From contig CAIOHZ010000110.1 in assembly GCA_903858165.1 (NCBI GenBank), positions 1 to 35,052 of the forward strand: a DNA stretch of 35,052 bases, read 5' to 3'. The DNA is from an uncultured Pseudomonadota bacterium (GTDB taxonomy: Bacteria; Pseudomonadota; Gammaproteobacteria; Steroidobacterales; Steroidobacteraceae). The position numbers were made by a program, and so were the translations under genes. The notes below the pieces were generated by a model. It searched no databases. It saw only the letters and a list, made by a program, of their open reading frames with translations, and was not told the DNA's origin. The number at the start of each line of letters is the position of its first letter. Within the stretch, counting starts at the first letter, position 1. Below, piece by piece: positions 1-8,175 of the stretch.

Positions 1-263
1 TCTGCTCCGTCGCGCTGCTCGGCATCATGCCGGAGAACACCGGCATCTCTTGGGACGAGGTCATCTTCAAGGGCCTGAACATGAAAGGCGTTTACGGCCG
101 CGAAATGTTCGAGACCTGGTACAAGATGGCAGCGATGCTGCAGAGCGGGCTCGACATCCGCCCGGTCATCACGCACCGTCTGCCCGTCGCCGATTTCCGC
201 GAAGGCTTCGAGATTATGAGTTCAGGCAAAAGCGGGAAGGTCATCCTCGACTGGGCGGCGTAA
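1..263 (+). CDS. tdh: L-threonine 3-dehydrogenase, C-terminal part
   Basis: This is the last ~87 residues of a zinc-dependent medium-chain dehydrogenase; its 5' end lies outside the window. The frame is open from base 3. The tail contains [20 protein letters not shown] followed by [25 protein letters not shown] and the stop. This matches the C-terminus of E. coli-type Tdh, which oxidises L-threonine to 2-amino-3-ketobutyrate with NAD+ in the cytoplasm; Kbl then converts that product to glycine and acetyl-CoA. Catalytic zinc ligands would be in the missing N-terminal part. It converges on the Asp-box gene with one base between the two stop codons, so neither has room for a private terminator. 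The family call is firm because the [11 protein letters not shown] segment is diagnostic of Tdh within the dehydrogenase superfamily. Confidence 0.93.
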   Translation, partial: CSVALLGIMPENTGISWDEVIFKGLNMKGVYGREMFETWYKMAAMLQSGLDIRPVITHRLPVADFREGFEIMSSGKSGKVILDWAA

Positions 264-264
264 C

Positions 265-2094
265 TCAGTTTTGCTTTTTCTTGGCGGCAGCGCGCTTCGC
301 CGCCTTGGCAGCGCGCTTGTCCGCTTCCGCCTTCAGCAGGCGCTCTATGCCGGCGCGCCCGATGCTGGACCATTCGTAAACCCAATTGGCACCGCCATCC
401 GGCGAACGCAGCAACACGTCGTGGACCTCTGCGATTCGGCGGATGGCAAAGAGACCGTTCTGCCGCGACTGGAACAAGCGGGTTTCCACCGGCAGAGCCT
501 CAGTGAGTTGCTGCCAGGTCTTGCCGCTATCCGTGGACACCTTGATGCCCGACTCGCCGAACACACCGCCGGCCTGCAACAAATGCCCGTCGCCGGATAC
601 CACCAGCGGTGACACCTTCACCGTGTAGCCGGTGTTCAACTCCTGCCAGTTGGCACCGTAGTCACGCGTGACCCAAGCACCAGAGAACATCCCGGCAAAA
701 CCGCCGGCGGCAATGGTCAACACGCTGACGGTGCCGTCCGGCATGAGGTCCACGGACTGAATATCGCGGTTACCAGTCAAGTGGTGGTCTTCCCAAGCAC
801 GGGTGGCATAGCGGAAATGCCGCAGCAGACCCTTACTACCCTGCACCAGCAAGATGCCCTCCGGAGTATCCAAGGCCCAGGCACCGCGGTTTCCCGACCA
901 GAGGCTCTCCGTCAGTTGCACGGCACCGACTTCGTCCCAACGTTCCGCGTCCAGCGTTGTCGCGCGGTAGAGGCGCAAAGCCCCACGAACTTCCTGCGCC
1001 AGATACCACTCGCCTTGCGGTGAACGGCTCACGAACAGCGCGCGCCCCGTCGGGAGTCCACTCAGGGACACTTCACGGCTGGTGCCGTCCGCCGCGAACA
1101 CCACGCAACGGTTCCATTCCGTCAACGCCACATATTCCCCGGGGCCAGCGCCAGCGGTCGCCCACAGCAAAGGCCAGGGGCGTGGCGCCGTCAACGTAGA
1201 CCACGTTCCATCCACGGCGCGCACCAGCAGTTTGCCGAGCGCCGAAGGCGCCAGCATCCGGCCATCGGGCAGTTCCCGCAAGCTCTGCAAACCGACAGGG
1301 CCACGCTCCAGATTCACTTCGAACCAGCGCTGCTGAAACGCCTCACCGCTCCAACTGCCTCCCGCCGGTAGCTTGGCCAGCACTTTTTCGCCAACGGGTG
1401 CCGCCTCACGCCAAGCCTCAGGCGGGGTCGTGATGTCGAGCGAACGGCCGATGAGCCAAGCGCCAATATTGGGCGTCAACATCAAGGTACCAAGATCGGC
1501 GAATTGGCCCGGACGGACATCGAAGGAACCGAGCCCACCCTGTGCCGCCGCGTTGAAATCGATCCAGCGGAACGCCACGCGATCCGCAATGGCGGACAGG
1601 TGATAGCGCCCGGCGGGTAACACCGCCGTGTACAGCCCGAGGTTATTGGCGAAACCATCGGACACTGGACGAATTTCGAACCGTGCCGTGGTGCTGGCCA
1701 CCGTAATCACGTCGGGCCGACGACCCCGCACGTCGTTGGTGACCAAGGCAAAGCGCACCACGCCTTCGTCGGCACCCAGCGTACGCAAGGAGGGCAGGAA
1801 TGCCTGAAGCAAGGGAAGATTTTTTTGCGCCTTGACGTCGGGGTACGGCGGCAACGGCCGCGGTGGCGGTGGTGCGGGTGAAAGTGGTGGTGCGAACGGC
1901 ACTGGGCGCATGACAGGTGCCGGCACGTCTTGAGGCGTCGCTGCAGCGGGCGTCGGTGCCACCACCGGCCCGGGAACCGCTGCGGGAGGCGCATCGGGGT
2001 ATTCCGCGGGTGGTGGTGCCGCGACGGCAGCCGAACCGAGAAACAGCAGACACAGCACAGCGTGGCGGGCATTGACCAAGTGGACACGGTTCAT
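265..2094 (-). CDS. Secreted protein with Asp-box (BNR-like) repeats, function unknown
   Basis: About 609 residues. It opens with a signal peptide (MNRVHLVNARHAVLCLLFLG, then SAAVAAPPP with an AVA/A-like cleavage site), so the product is probably exported. A Pro/Ala-rich linker of about 70 residues follows, then a largely beta region. Three Asp-box-like motifs lie in the C-terminal third: VTRDYGANW, VSTDSGKTW and RSPDGGANW. These mark bladed beta-propellers of the sialidase/BNR/Ycf48 type, but I see no sialidase FRIP arginine motif, so glycosidase activity is not supported. The extreme C-terminus is Lys/Ala-rich (KRAAKAAKRAAAKKK). I chose ATG at 2094; a GTG at 2103 would overlap the upstream lipoprotein stop as GTGA and allow coupling. 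It is the last gene of the leftward sppA run. A role in envelope assembly or sensing is inference only. Confidence 0.7.
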   Translation of the reverse strand: MNRVHLVNARHAVLCLLFLGSAAVAAPPPAEYPDAPPAAVPGPVVAPTPAAATPQDVPAPVMRPVPFAPPLSPAPPPPRPLPPYPDVKAQKNLPLLQAFLPSLRTLGADEGVVRFALVTNDVRGRRPDVITVASTTARFEIRPVSDGFANNLGLYTAVLPAGRYHLSAIADRVAFRWIDFNAAAQGGLGSFDVRPGQFADLGTLMLTPNIGAWLIGRSLDITTPPEAWREAAPVGEKVLAKLPAGGSWSGEAFQQRWFEVNLERGPVGLQSLRELPDGRMLAPSALGKLLVRAVDGTWSTLTAPRPWPLLWATAGAGPGEYVALTEWNRCVVFAADGTSREVSLSGLPTGRALFVSRSPQGEWYLAQEVRGALRLYRATTLDAERWDEVGAVQLTESLWSGNRGAWALDTPEGILLVQGSKGLLRHFRYATRAWEDHHLTGNRDIQSVDLMPDGTVSVLTIAAGGFAGMFSGAWVTRDYGANWQELNTGYTVKVSPLVVSGDGHLLQAGGVFGESGIKVSTDSGKTWQQLTEALPVETRLFQSRQNGLFAIRRIAEVHDVLLRSPDGGANWVYEWSSIGRAGIERLLKAEADKRAAKAAKRAAAKKKQN

Positions 2095-2099
2095 GGCAA

Positions 2100-2606
2100 T
2101 CACCGCGGAATATAGACGTAGATGGTAGTGGGTGCCGGGGGGGCGCGCGCCAGCACCTCACCCGCCGACGGCACGTCTTTCACGCCGCGCGCCACCAAGT
2201 AGGCATGAAGCGGCTGCGCCTTGCCGGTGAGCAGAGACAAAACTCCACCATCGATAGGCAATTGCACTTCGTCGAACAAGCCTTTGTAGTAGCTCGCGCT
2301 TTCCAGGGCGGCAAACGGCACGTCCATGCCCGCGCGATAGGCTTTCTTCGCCTCGTCCCATTCGACGACATACAGCCGTTCGGCATCCGCGGCGCAAGCG
2401 GCCGGAAAGAACTCCGTGGCCCGGTTCACACGGCCCGCCTGGCCGAACTGACAAGCGGCATGGAAGGCCACGCTGCCAGGTGCCAGGCCCAAAGCAGTTT
2501 CGATCTGCGGGCCGGCAGTCTTGGCATCGTAGAAAGGCGTGGCGCAGCCGGCGCTGCACAAGGCTGCCAACAGCGGCAACCAATACCGCAAGGAACGCAG
2601 ATTCAT
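2100..2606 (-). CDS. Predicted lipoprotein, function unknown
   Basis: 168 residues. The N-terminus is Arg-containing, then hydrophobic (YWLPLLAALCSAGC), and ends in a lipobox-like SAGC, so Cys21 should be lipidated by Lgt and cleaved by LspA. The residue after the Cys is Ala, not Asp, so outer-membrane sorting is expected by the E. coli rule. The mature part has no motif I recognise; two further cysteines lie near the middle (HAACQF and FPAACAAD) and could form a disulfide. A strong Shine-Dalgarno, GAGGAGG, overlaps the TGA of the upstream dioxygenase a few bases before ATG 2606, so the start is secure. The 3' end overlaps a possible GTG start of the Asp-box gene. Close linkage to a secreted propeller protein suggests a shared envelope role, which is inference. 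Confidence 0.75.
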   Translation of the reverse strand: MNLRSLRYWLPLLAALCSAGCATPFYDAKTAGPQIETALGLAPGSVAFHAACQFGQAGRVNRATEFFPAACAADAERLYVVEWDEAKKAYRAGMDVPFAALESASYYKGLFDEVQLPIDGGVLSLLTGKAQPLHAYLVARGVKDVPSAGEVLARAPPAPTTIYVYIPR

Positions 2607-2615
2607 GAACCCTCC

Positions 2616-3539
2616 TCAGACCGGCACTTCACCCGCAATGGTAGTGCGGTACATCTCGCGGCGGTAGCCTTGGTAATCGTTGAAGGCCTGATGGATGCAC
2701 AGACGGTTGTCCCACAGAGCCAGCATATCGGGCTCCCAACGCAGGCGGCAAGTGAAGGCCGGTTGCGTGATGTGTTCACAAAGATATTGCAGAAGCGGTG
2801 CTGCTTCGGCAGGCGTCATGCCGTCAATCCCAACCCCGTAGGACGAGTCCAGATAAAGCGACTTCTCGCCGGTGATGGCATGCGTCCGCACCAAGGGGTG
2901 AGTGTTGCCGCGGACTTTCCGCAGCACGTCCTCGGGCAAGCTGGCGGCATGTTTGAGCGCCGACAACTTGCCCAGAGGAGTATCGTTTTCCACGGCGGAA
3001 GCCTGCGCCGACTGCAGCACATCGCGCATGGAAAAGCGCACCTGCAAGCCAGCGATGAGTTGGCGGTACGCAGGACTCAGCGTGCGGTAAGCCAGCGCGG
3101 AATTAGCCCAAATGGTGTCACCGCCGAACGGCGGGATTTGTACAGAACGCAACGAAGTGATAGACGGGGGCTCGGCCAGAAACGGCGAATCGGTATGCCA
3201 ACCAGAACCGAATACCATGACGGAAGCGTCGTCTGCCTCGCGAATGAGCGGGTGCACATTCACGTGACTGGGGACGCCCTTCGTGTAGGCGTCTTCGGCG
3301 AAGGCACCAAACCGTAGACTGAAAGCCTCGTGGTCGGCGTGGGTCATTTGCTGGCCACGGAAATAAATCATCTTGTGGTGAAACAGGGCAGCGCGTATTT
3401 CAGCGAACTGTTCGTCCGTGACGTCTGCCACGCTGACGCCACAAATCTCAGCCCCCATGGCCGCCGCGAGTGGGCGCGCTTCGATATGCCGATAGTGGCG
3501 GGCGGCGTTATCGAAGCCATCAGTCGGGTGGAGTTTCAT
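2616..3539 (-). CDS. TauD/TfdA-family Fe(II)/2-oxoglutarate dioxygenase
   Basis: 307 residues, normal for the family. The iron-binding facial triad is visible: His115 and Asp117 in GSGWHTDSPF, and His283 in WDNRLCIHQAFNDY. Arg294 in GYRREMYRTT is placed to bind 2-oxoglutarate, 11 residues after the distal His as in TauD. The fold should couple 2-oxoglutarate decarboxylation to hydroxylation of an organic substrate in the cytoplasm. Substrates in the family include taurine, alkyl sulfates, phenoxyacetates and others. No sulfonate transporter or regulator is nearby, so I do not call it tauD. The start ATG at 3539 overlaps the phosphoribosyltransferase stop by 4 bp, showing tight translational coupling in the sppA run. 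Family is confident; substrate is unknown. Confidence 0.88.
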   Translation of the reverse strand: MKLHPTDGFDNAARHYRHIEARPLAAAMGAEICGVSVADVTDEQFAEIRAALFHHKMIYFRGQQMTHADHEAFSLRFGAFAEDAYTKGVPSHVNVHPLIREADDASVMVFGSGWHTDSPFLAEPPSITSLRSVQIPPFGGDTIWANSALAYRTLSPAYRQLIAGLQVRFSMRDVLQSAQASAVENDTPLGKLSALKHAASLPEDVLRKVRGNTHPLVRTHAITGEKSLYLDSSYGVGIDGMTPAEAAPLLQYLCEHITQPAFTCRLRWEPDMLALWDNRLCIHQAFNDYQGYRREMYRTTIAGEVPV

Positions 3540-4114
3540 GGTTTTTCCTGAGGTTCCTGCGAAGAGCGAAGAGGACCCAGTGGTACCTCCGGCTTATACC
3601 TGAGGATTTCAGCGCGGTCCAACCCCAGCAGCTCGTGGGGGAATACCAGCCAGCAGTCCGTTTCATGGACGTGATACGAGGGACCGTGGGGCGCCACGCG
3701 GTGTCCGGAGTGGTAGTAGACAGTCGCCGTGCGTACCTCAAGGGGCATACGCTCGCCACAACGCTCTCGCAAAGCCTCCACTACGGCGGCCAGGCTGCGA
3801 CCAGAATCGAAGATGTCATCCACCAAAAGTAAGCGGCTTTCCGGCTGCAACACTGCTACCAAAGGCTCCAGACCATCGACAGCCACCGTGGCTGCTTGCT
3901 CGCCTATGGCGGTGTAGGAGCGTGTTCGAATGGCGCAGTGGTCAGTTATCACACCATGGAAGGCAAGCCACTCGTGGACCGCGACCGCGACCGGTGCCCC
4001 ACCCCGCCACAGCCCCGCCAAGTGGGTCGGGTGCCAGCCACTGCCATACACCCGCCGCGCCAATTCCCAGGAATCGCGCAGGAGTTCTGCGGCATCCAGG
4101 TAACGCTTCTCCAT
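3536..4114 (-). CDS. Type I phosphoribosyltransferase-family protein
   Basis: 192 residues. The PRPP-binding loop is clear at residues ~95-107 (LLLVDDIFDSGRS), and an upstream LAGLWRGGAPVA matches the pyrophosphate-loop region of hypoxanthine/xanthine PRTases. This suggests purine-base salvage (base + PRPP to nucleotide + PPi). However, the aromatic base-binding hood differs from textbook Hpt and Gpt (YYHSGH then SYHVHETDCWLVFPHE), so the substrate is uncertain. It is 43 bp downstream of sppA and overlaps the dioxygenase by 4 bp. No signal peptide or membrane segment; a cytoplasmic enzyme is expected. It could alternatively be a regulatory PRT, but no DNA-binding domain is present. Confidence 0.8.
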   Translation of the reverse strand: MEKRYLDAAELLRDSWELARRVYGSGWHPTHLAGLWRGGAPVAVAVHEWLAFHGVITDHCAIRTRSYTAIGEQAATVAVDGLEPLVAVLQPESRLLLVDDIFDSGRSLAAVVEALRERCGERMPLEVRTATVYYHSGHRVAPHGPSYHVHETDCWLVFPHELLGLDRAEILRYKPEVPLGPLRSSQEPQEKP

Positions 4115-4157
4115 GCAAGCCTAAAGCCCGATGGCGACGCCTGCCCTGCGAAGGCGC

Positions 4158-6194
4158 TCAGCGCACATCGCAGGCACACCAGGCGTTCAGGCCGCGGGGG
4201 TCGTTCAAGCGCCCCATGCCACGCGTCACCAACTCCAAATCGTTCAAGCCACGGCGCAGCAGTTTTTCCGCGCCTGACGGTTTGTGCCAGAGGCCGAGCC
4301 CTGCTAAACCTTCGATGGAGCGCACCTGTGCCCCCACCACCAGGCTTTCAGCCCAACCCAGCGCAGGCTCGCGGTAATCGATGCGGTAGCCCTCATCCAT
4401 CTTCGCCAAACGCGCGGCGGCCTTGATGGCAACGTCGATATCGCCGAGCGTATCGACGAGGCCGACCTCCTTCGCATCTTGGCCAGACCACACCTTGCCT
4501 TGGGCGATGGCGTCGATCTCTTCATACTTGCGTTGCCGACCTTCCGCCACGATGGTGACGAACCGGCGGTAGGCGTCATCCACACCCATCTGCAGCACGC
4601 GCTTGGTGTCTTCCGGGAGAGTGCGTTCCAGCGACAGGCTACCTGCCAACGGCGTGGTTCCTACGCCATCGATAGTAATACCCACTTTCCCGAGCGTGTT
4701 TTCGAAGGTGGGAATGATGGCGAACACGCCGATGGAACCGGTGATGGTGGCGGGCAGCGCAACAATTTCATCGGCCGCTGCGGCAATGTAATAGCCACCC
4801 GATGCGGCAACACTCGAGAAGGAAGCCACCACGGGCTTGCCAGCCTGCTTGAGCGCCAGCACTTCACGACGCACTACCTCCGAAGCGAGCATGCTGCCGC
4901 CTGGACTATCGATACGCAGTACCACGGCCTGCACATCGTCATCGAAGCGCACATCGCGCAAGGCAGCCGCCAAGGTATCGCCACCGACAGTACCACCAGG
5001 CGCTTCGCCATCCACAATCTCGCCGCTCGCCACGACCACAGCCACGCGCCGGGCACTGTCCCCAGCATGTGGAATGAACACCTCGCCAGAACGCACGACA
5101 CGGAGGTAATCCATCAGATCCATGGAGTTAAACGTGTGGTAGTCCTCGTCCTCGCCGGCCACGGCGATGAGTTCATTTTCGAACTCCTCCCATGTGGCGA
5201 GACGGTCCACCAGTTTTTGTTGCAAGGCGAGTTCGGCCATGCTGCCATTCACTGCCTCCAGGCGCGAAGCTAACTGTTCAGCTTGTGTCTGCAGCGCCGC
5301 CTTGGGTAGTTTGCGACGCGGCTCGATATCGCCTTGATAAAGGCTCCAGAGATCGCCGAGCCAAGCAATGGCGTCCGCCTTCTCCTCTGGTGACATGCTG
5401 TCGCGAGTGAACATATCGCCGTAGCTCTTATGGGAACCGGCGCGGAATACGTTCACATCCACAGCCAGTTTTTCCAGCGTTCCCTTGTAGAAACTGCGGT
5501 AGGCCGAGTAGCCATCAATAGCCACAGCGCCGAGCGGATCGAGCCAGAGATGGTCAGCCTGGGCGGCCAAATGGTACTGGGCTTGATCGAAATACTGGCC
5601 ATAAGCATAGACGGGCTTGCCGGTCTTGCGAAACCGCGCAATGGCTACGGACAGTTCCTGCAGTTTGGTGAGGCCGCTGCCATCGAGACCACTAGGGTCG
5701 ATGACCAATGCCCGGATGTGTTCATCGTTGGCCGCAACGTCAATAGCGTCCACTACATCGCGCAGCAACACCTCGCCATCGTTTTGTCCCGAGGCACGCG
5801 CCAGCGCACGGTCTAGTGAAGAACCACTCAGTTCCTCGACCAAACGCCCTTGCGGTGCCAGCACCAGCGCCGCCTGCTGCGGGATGACCGGAGAACTCGG
5901 ATTGCCCGCCATGACCAGCAGCGTGAACAGCAGGACCAATAGCAGGAAGTGCAGCGTTTTGCGCAGGGCATCCAGCACGCCGAAGACAAAGCCGACCGTG
6001 GCTTTCAAAGCTTTCCAAAGCACGCTCATGACGGAACTGTCAGGCTTCGCGGAAACAGACGCCGCCGGGGGGGGCGTCGGCAACGGCGGCGGAAGGGCCG
6101 GTGCTAAGGGAACAGGGGGTGCTGTGGACTCGGCCTCGGTGGCCGGTTCATTCGCACCGGAAGCGGTGCCTTCAGGCGGCAGGGAATTTTCCAT
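4158..6194 (-). CDS. sppA: Signal peptide peptidase SppA, long (67K-like) form
   Basis: 678 residues with the tandem two-domain layout of E. coli SppA, an inner-membrane serine protease that degrades cleaved signal peptides in the periplasm. One transmembrane segment lies at ~80-97 (LHFLLLVLLFTLLVMAG). Of the Ser/Lys dyad, the general base is Lys256 in RAGSHKSYGDMF and the nucleophile is Ser465 in VAASGGYYI. The conserved SPGGS and ITGSIGVF motifs are also present. Odd point: a ~55-residue Pro/Ala-rich tail precedes the usual start. Met56 (ATG at 6029) begins a segment resembling the normal family N-terminus (SVLWKALKATVGFVFG), so the real start could be there. It heads the leftward run down to the Asp-box gene. 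Its upstream region contains the rplS terminator. Confidence 0.9.
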   Translation of the reverse strand: MENSLPPEGTASGANEPATEAESTAPPVPLAPALPPPLPTPPPAASVSAKPDSSVMSVLWKALKATVGFVFGVLDALRKTLHFLLLVLLFTLLVMAGNPSSPVIPQQAALVLAPQGRLVEELSGSSLDRALARASGQNDGEVLLRDVVDAIDVAANDEHIRALVIDPSGLDGSGLTKLQELSVAIARFRKTGKPVYAYGQYFDQAQYHLAAQADHLWLDPLGAVAIDGYSAYRSFYKGTLEKLAVDVNVFRAGSHKSYGDMFTRDSMSPEEKADAIAWLGDLWSLYQGDIEPRRKLPKAALQTQAEQLASRLEAVNGSMAELALQQKLVDRLATWEEFENELIAVAGEDEDYHTFNSMDLMDYLRVVRSGEVFIPHAGDSARRVAVVVASGEIVDGEAPGGTVGGDTLAAALRDVRFDDDVQAVVLRIDSPGGSMLASEVVRREVLALKQAGKPVVASFSSVAASGGYYIAAAADEIVALPATITGSIGVFAIIPTFENTLGKVGITIDGVGTTPLAGSLSLERTLPEDTKRVLQMGVDDAYRRFVTIVAEGRQRKYEEIDAIAQGKVWSGQDAKEVGLVDTLGDIDVAIKAAARLAKMDEGYRIDYREPALGWAESLVVGAQVRSIEGLAGLGLWHKPSGAEKLLRRGLNDLELVTRGMGRLNDPRGLNAWCACDVR

Positions 6195-6216
6195 AGCCTA
6201 GTTTACCGCAGGCACG

Positions 6217-6257
6217 AAAAAGCCACGGCGTGCTTTTTTCAAAAACAGACCGTGGCT
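6217..6257 (-). terminator. Rho-independent terminator after rplS
   Basis: Read leftward, an 8-bp perfect stem (AGCCACGG / CCGTGGCT) closes at 6221 and runs straight into TTTTTC. The loop can pair further through a GTTTTT/AAAAAG stretch, giving a long hairpin. It lies about 80 bases after the rplS stop and just before the sppA start, so it should end the rpsP-rimM-trmD-rplS transcript. Confidence 0.82.
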
Positions 6258-6336
6258 CTGGGCAATGAACAGAAGGCAAAACACCGGGCAGCGGCCAAGC
6301 CGCCGGTATCGACCGCGGAGCCGAAGCCCCGCTAGA

Positions 6337-6681
6337 TCAGACCTTCTCTTCGATGCGCGCGCTCTTGCCGCTGCGCTCGCGGAGGTAGTACAGCTTGGCG
6401 CGGCGGACATTGCCGCGGCGCTTTACGCTGATTTCGCCGATGGATGGGCTGTACACCTGGAACACGCGCTCCACGCCCTCGCCGTGCGAGATTTTGCGGA
6501 CGGTGAAGGTGCTGTTCAGGCCGCGGTTGCTCTTGGCAATGACCACGCCTTCGTAGGCCTGAACGCGCTCGCGGTCGCCTTCCTTAACCTTCACTTCCAC
6601 GACGACGGTGTCGCCGGGGCCGAAATCGGGAACGGTGCGCGTCATTTGACGCTGCTCGATCGCTTGGATGAATTTGTTCAT
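6337..6681 (-). CDS. rplS: 50S ribosomal protein L19
   Basis: 114 residues, the usual length. The sequence opens [13 protein letters not shown] and contains the L19 signatures [40 protein letters not shown] and [17 protein letters not shown]19 sits at the 30S-50S interface and contacts 16S rRNA in bridge B8. The start ATG at 6681 fits the family; a weak AGGA lies just upstream. It is the last gene of the rpsP operon. The 132-base gap behind trmD is long for such an operon and carries two stem-loops (separate entries). L19 is needed in far larger amounts than TrmD, so a control or processing element there is plausible. Confidence 0.97.
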   Translation of the reverse strand: MNKFIQAIEQRQMTRTVPDFGPGDTVVVEVKVKEGDRERVQAYEGVVIAKSNRGLNSTFTVRKISHGEGVERVFQVYSPSIGEISVKRRGNVRRAKLYYLRERSGKSARIEEKV

Positions 6682-6706
6682 GATTCCTGACACTCCACAA
6701 ACCGCC

Positions 6707-6731
6707 GTGCCACACCCCAGTGTGCCGGCAC
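6707..6731 (-). promoter_or_regulatory. Stem-loop in the rplS leader (proximal)
   Basis: In the leftward RNA, GTGC and CACAC pair with GTGTG and GCAC around a TGGG loop, with a three-base bulge. It ends about 25 bases before the rplS start codon. No U-tract follows, so it is not a terminator; a leader or processing structure is more likely. Confidence 0.45.
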
Positions 6732-6750
6732 CTATTTGAAAACCCTGACT

Positions 6751-6775
6751 GCGCCTGCCATTACTGGCATGGCGC
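6751..6775 (-). promoter_or_regulatory. Stem-loop in the rplS leader (distal)
   Basis: Leftward RNA GCGCC-A-TGCCA-GTAA-TGGCA-GGCGC forms 10 base pairs with one bulged A and a GUAA (GNRA-class) tetraloop. It lies in the 132-base trmD-rplS gap and is not followed by a U-run. The combination of strong stem and GNRA loop suggests a functional RNA structure, but no family match is claimed. Confidence 0.5.
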
Positions 6776-6813
6776 CGCCCATGCAACCTTTACGCCGCGC
6801 CAGCACGCAGGCC

Positions 6814-7578
6814 CTAGGGACCCGGCCGCACCGGCACTTCTGGCCCCAGCACCACACCCGCCTCCGCGAGGAGACGACGTTCAGCCACCGACAGCCCACG
6901 CACGGCGAGCAAGTCAGGCCGGCGTTGCGCGGTGAGCAGCAAAGCCTGCTGCAACCGCCAGCGCGCGATGGTGGCGTGGTTTCCCCCGAGGAGAACCTCC
7001 GGCACCGCCTGCCCTTCGAACACCTCGGGCCGCGTGTAGTGCGGCCAATCGAGGAGCCCGTCGCTGAACGACTCCTGCACCGCGCTTTCGGCCGCCCCCA
7101 GTACCCCGGGAAGCAACCGCGCCACGGCATCGAGAACCACCAGTGCGGGCAGTTCCCCGCCCGTCAACACGTAGTCCCCGATCGACACTTGGTCGTCGAT
7201 CTCCGCGTCCAACAGACGCTGATCGACGCCCTCGTAGCGGCCGGCCAACAACACCATGCCTGGCGCCGCTGCCCAGCGCCGAGCGTCTGCCTGCGTGAAC
7301 CGCCGACCTTGGGCCGAAAGGTACACACGGGGACTGCCAACCGGCACCCGCTCCACCGCAGCCCGCAACGCGGTACGCAGTGGTTCGATCTTCAGCACCA
7401 TTCCCGGCCCGCCGCCATAAGGGCGGTCATCGACCGTGCGGTGCACGTTCATGGCATAGGCGCGGGGGTCTTCGGTGCCCACCGCAATGAGCCCGCGTTC
7501 TACCGCGCGGCCCACCATGCCTTGGCTGACGTAGGCCCGGATAAAGTCCGGGAACAGCGTCACCACTTCAAATTTCAC
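6814..7578 (-). CDS. trmD: tRNA (guanine-N1-)-methyltransferase TrmD
   Basis: 254 residues, typical length. TrmD methylates N1 of G37 in tRNAs reading CUN, CCN and CGG codons, using S-adenosylmethionine, and so prevents +1 frameshifting. Visible signatures are the N-terminal MKFEVVTLFPDF, DDRPYGGGPGMV, and the SPOUT trefoil-knot segments LLAGRYEGVDQR and SIGDYVLTGGELPAL. PHYTRPEVFEG and PEVLLGGNHA in the C-terminal tRNA-binding region also match. The start ATG at 7578 overlaps the rimM stop by 4 bp, so translation is coupled, as in the conserved operon. Nothing is missing. Confidence 0.97.
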   Translation of the reverse strand: MKFEVVTLFPDFIRAYVSQGMVGRAVERGLIAVGTEDPRAYAMNVHRTVDDRPYGGGPGMVLKIEPLRTALRAAVERVPVGSPRVYLSAQGRRFTQADARRWAAAPGMVLLAGRYEGVDQRLLDAEIDDQVSIGDYVLTGGELPALVVLDAVARLLPGVLGAAESAVQESFSDGLLDWPHYTRPEVFEGQAVPEVLLGGNHATIARWRLQQALLLTAQRRPDLLAVRGLSVAERRLLAEAGVVLGPEVPVRPGP

Positions 7579-8126
7579 ACTTCCTCCCAGTCGACCGTCA
7601 CCTGCCCGGCGTCAAGATTGACTGCACGAACATGCTGGCGAACCACCGGCACCCAGATTTCTCCGGGCTTGCCATCCTCTGCCGCTGCCGCCGACACCAC
7701 CACCATCAGGGTGTTGGCGGGTGTGTCGACTAGTTGACTCACTTTGCCAAGCGAGCGACCACTCAAGGTGACCACCTCCAACCCGGGCAAGTCGTCGAGG
7801 TAGTACTCGCCGGGCGCCGGAGGTGGCAAAGCCGCACGCGGCACTGCCACTTCTCGCAAAGCCCAAGCGGCGGCCGCATCGCGGTCCTGCACACCCTCCA
7901 GCCTCACCAGCCAGAACTCTCCTTGCCGACGCCCACCGGCGAACCGGAAGGGCTGCCACTCCCCGCGGGGGGTGGCCGCATACAGCGACGGATACTTCAG
8001 CACCGCCTCAGGTGGCGAGGTGAAGGACTGCAAACGCAGCTCTCCACGGACACCGAACACCCCGAGAAGGCGCCCCAACACCACCATGCGCCCGGAGGCA
8101 GCGACGGCTGGGGCTTGCGTCGTCAC
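7575..8126 (-). CDS. rimM: Ribosome maturation factor RimM
   Basis: 183 residues from the GTG at 8126, or 170 from an in-frame ATG at 8087 (MVVLGRLLGVFGVRGELRL), which matches the usual family start better. Neither has a good Shine-Dalgarno. RimM binds S19 and helps mature the 30S head. The N-terminal beta-barrel carries GRLLGVFGVRGELRLQSFT. A PRC-barrel follows, with EYYLDDLPGLEVV, GRSLGKVSQLVDTPANTLMVV and IWVPVVRQHVRAVNL. It lies between rpsP and trmD as in most gammaproteobacteria and overlaps trmD by 4 bp. Confidence 0.93.
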   Translation of the reverse strand: MTTQAPAVAASGRMVVLGRLLGVFGVRGELRLQSFTSPPEAVLKYPSLYAATPRGEWQPFRFAGGRRQGEFWLVRLEGVQDRDAAAAWALREVAVPRAALPPPAPGEYYLDDLPGLEVVTLSGRSLGKVSQLVDTPANTLMVVVSAAAAEDGKPGEIWVPVVRQHVRAVNLDAGQVTVDWEEV

Positions 8127-8175
8127 GTCAGGCAGCGCAAACGCTTGCGGCTACCTAGGCGCGCCGACAAAGGCT

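Noticed and set aside
265-2094. Sialidase
   Set aside because: Asp-boxes are present but no FRIP motif or catalytic arginine triad could be seen.
2205-3317. 370-codon rightward open frame across the lipoprotein and dioxygenase genes
   Set aside because: It mirrors clear leftward genes with complete motifs; long antisense frames are common in GC-rich DNA, and the translation shows no domain.
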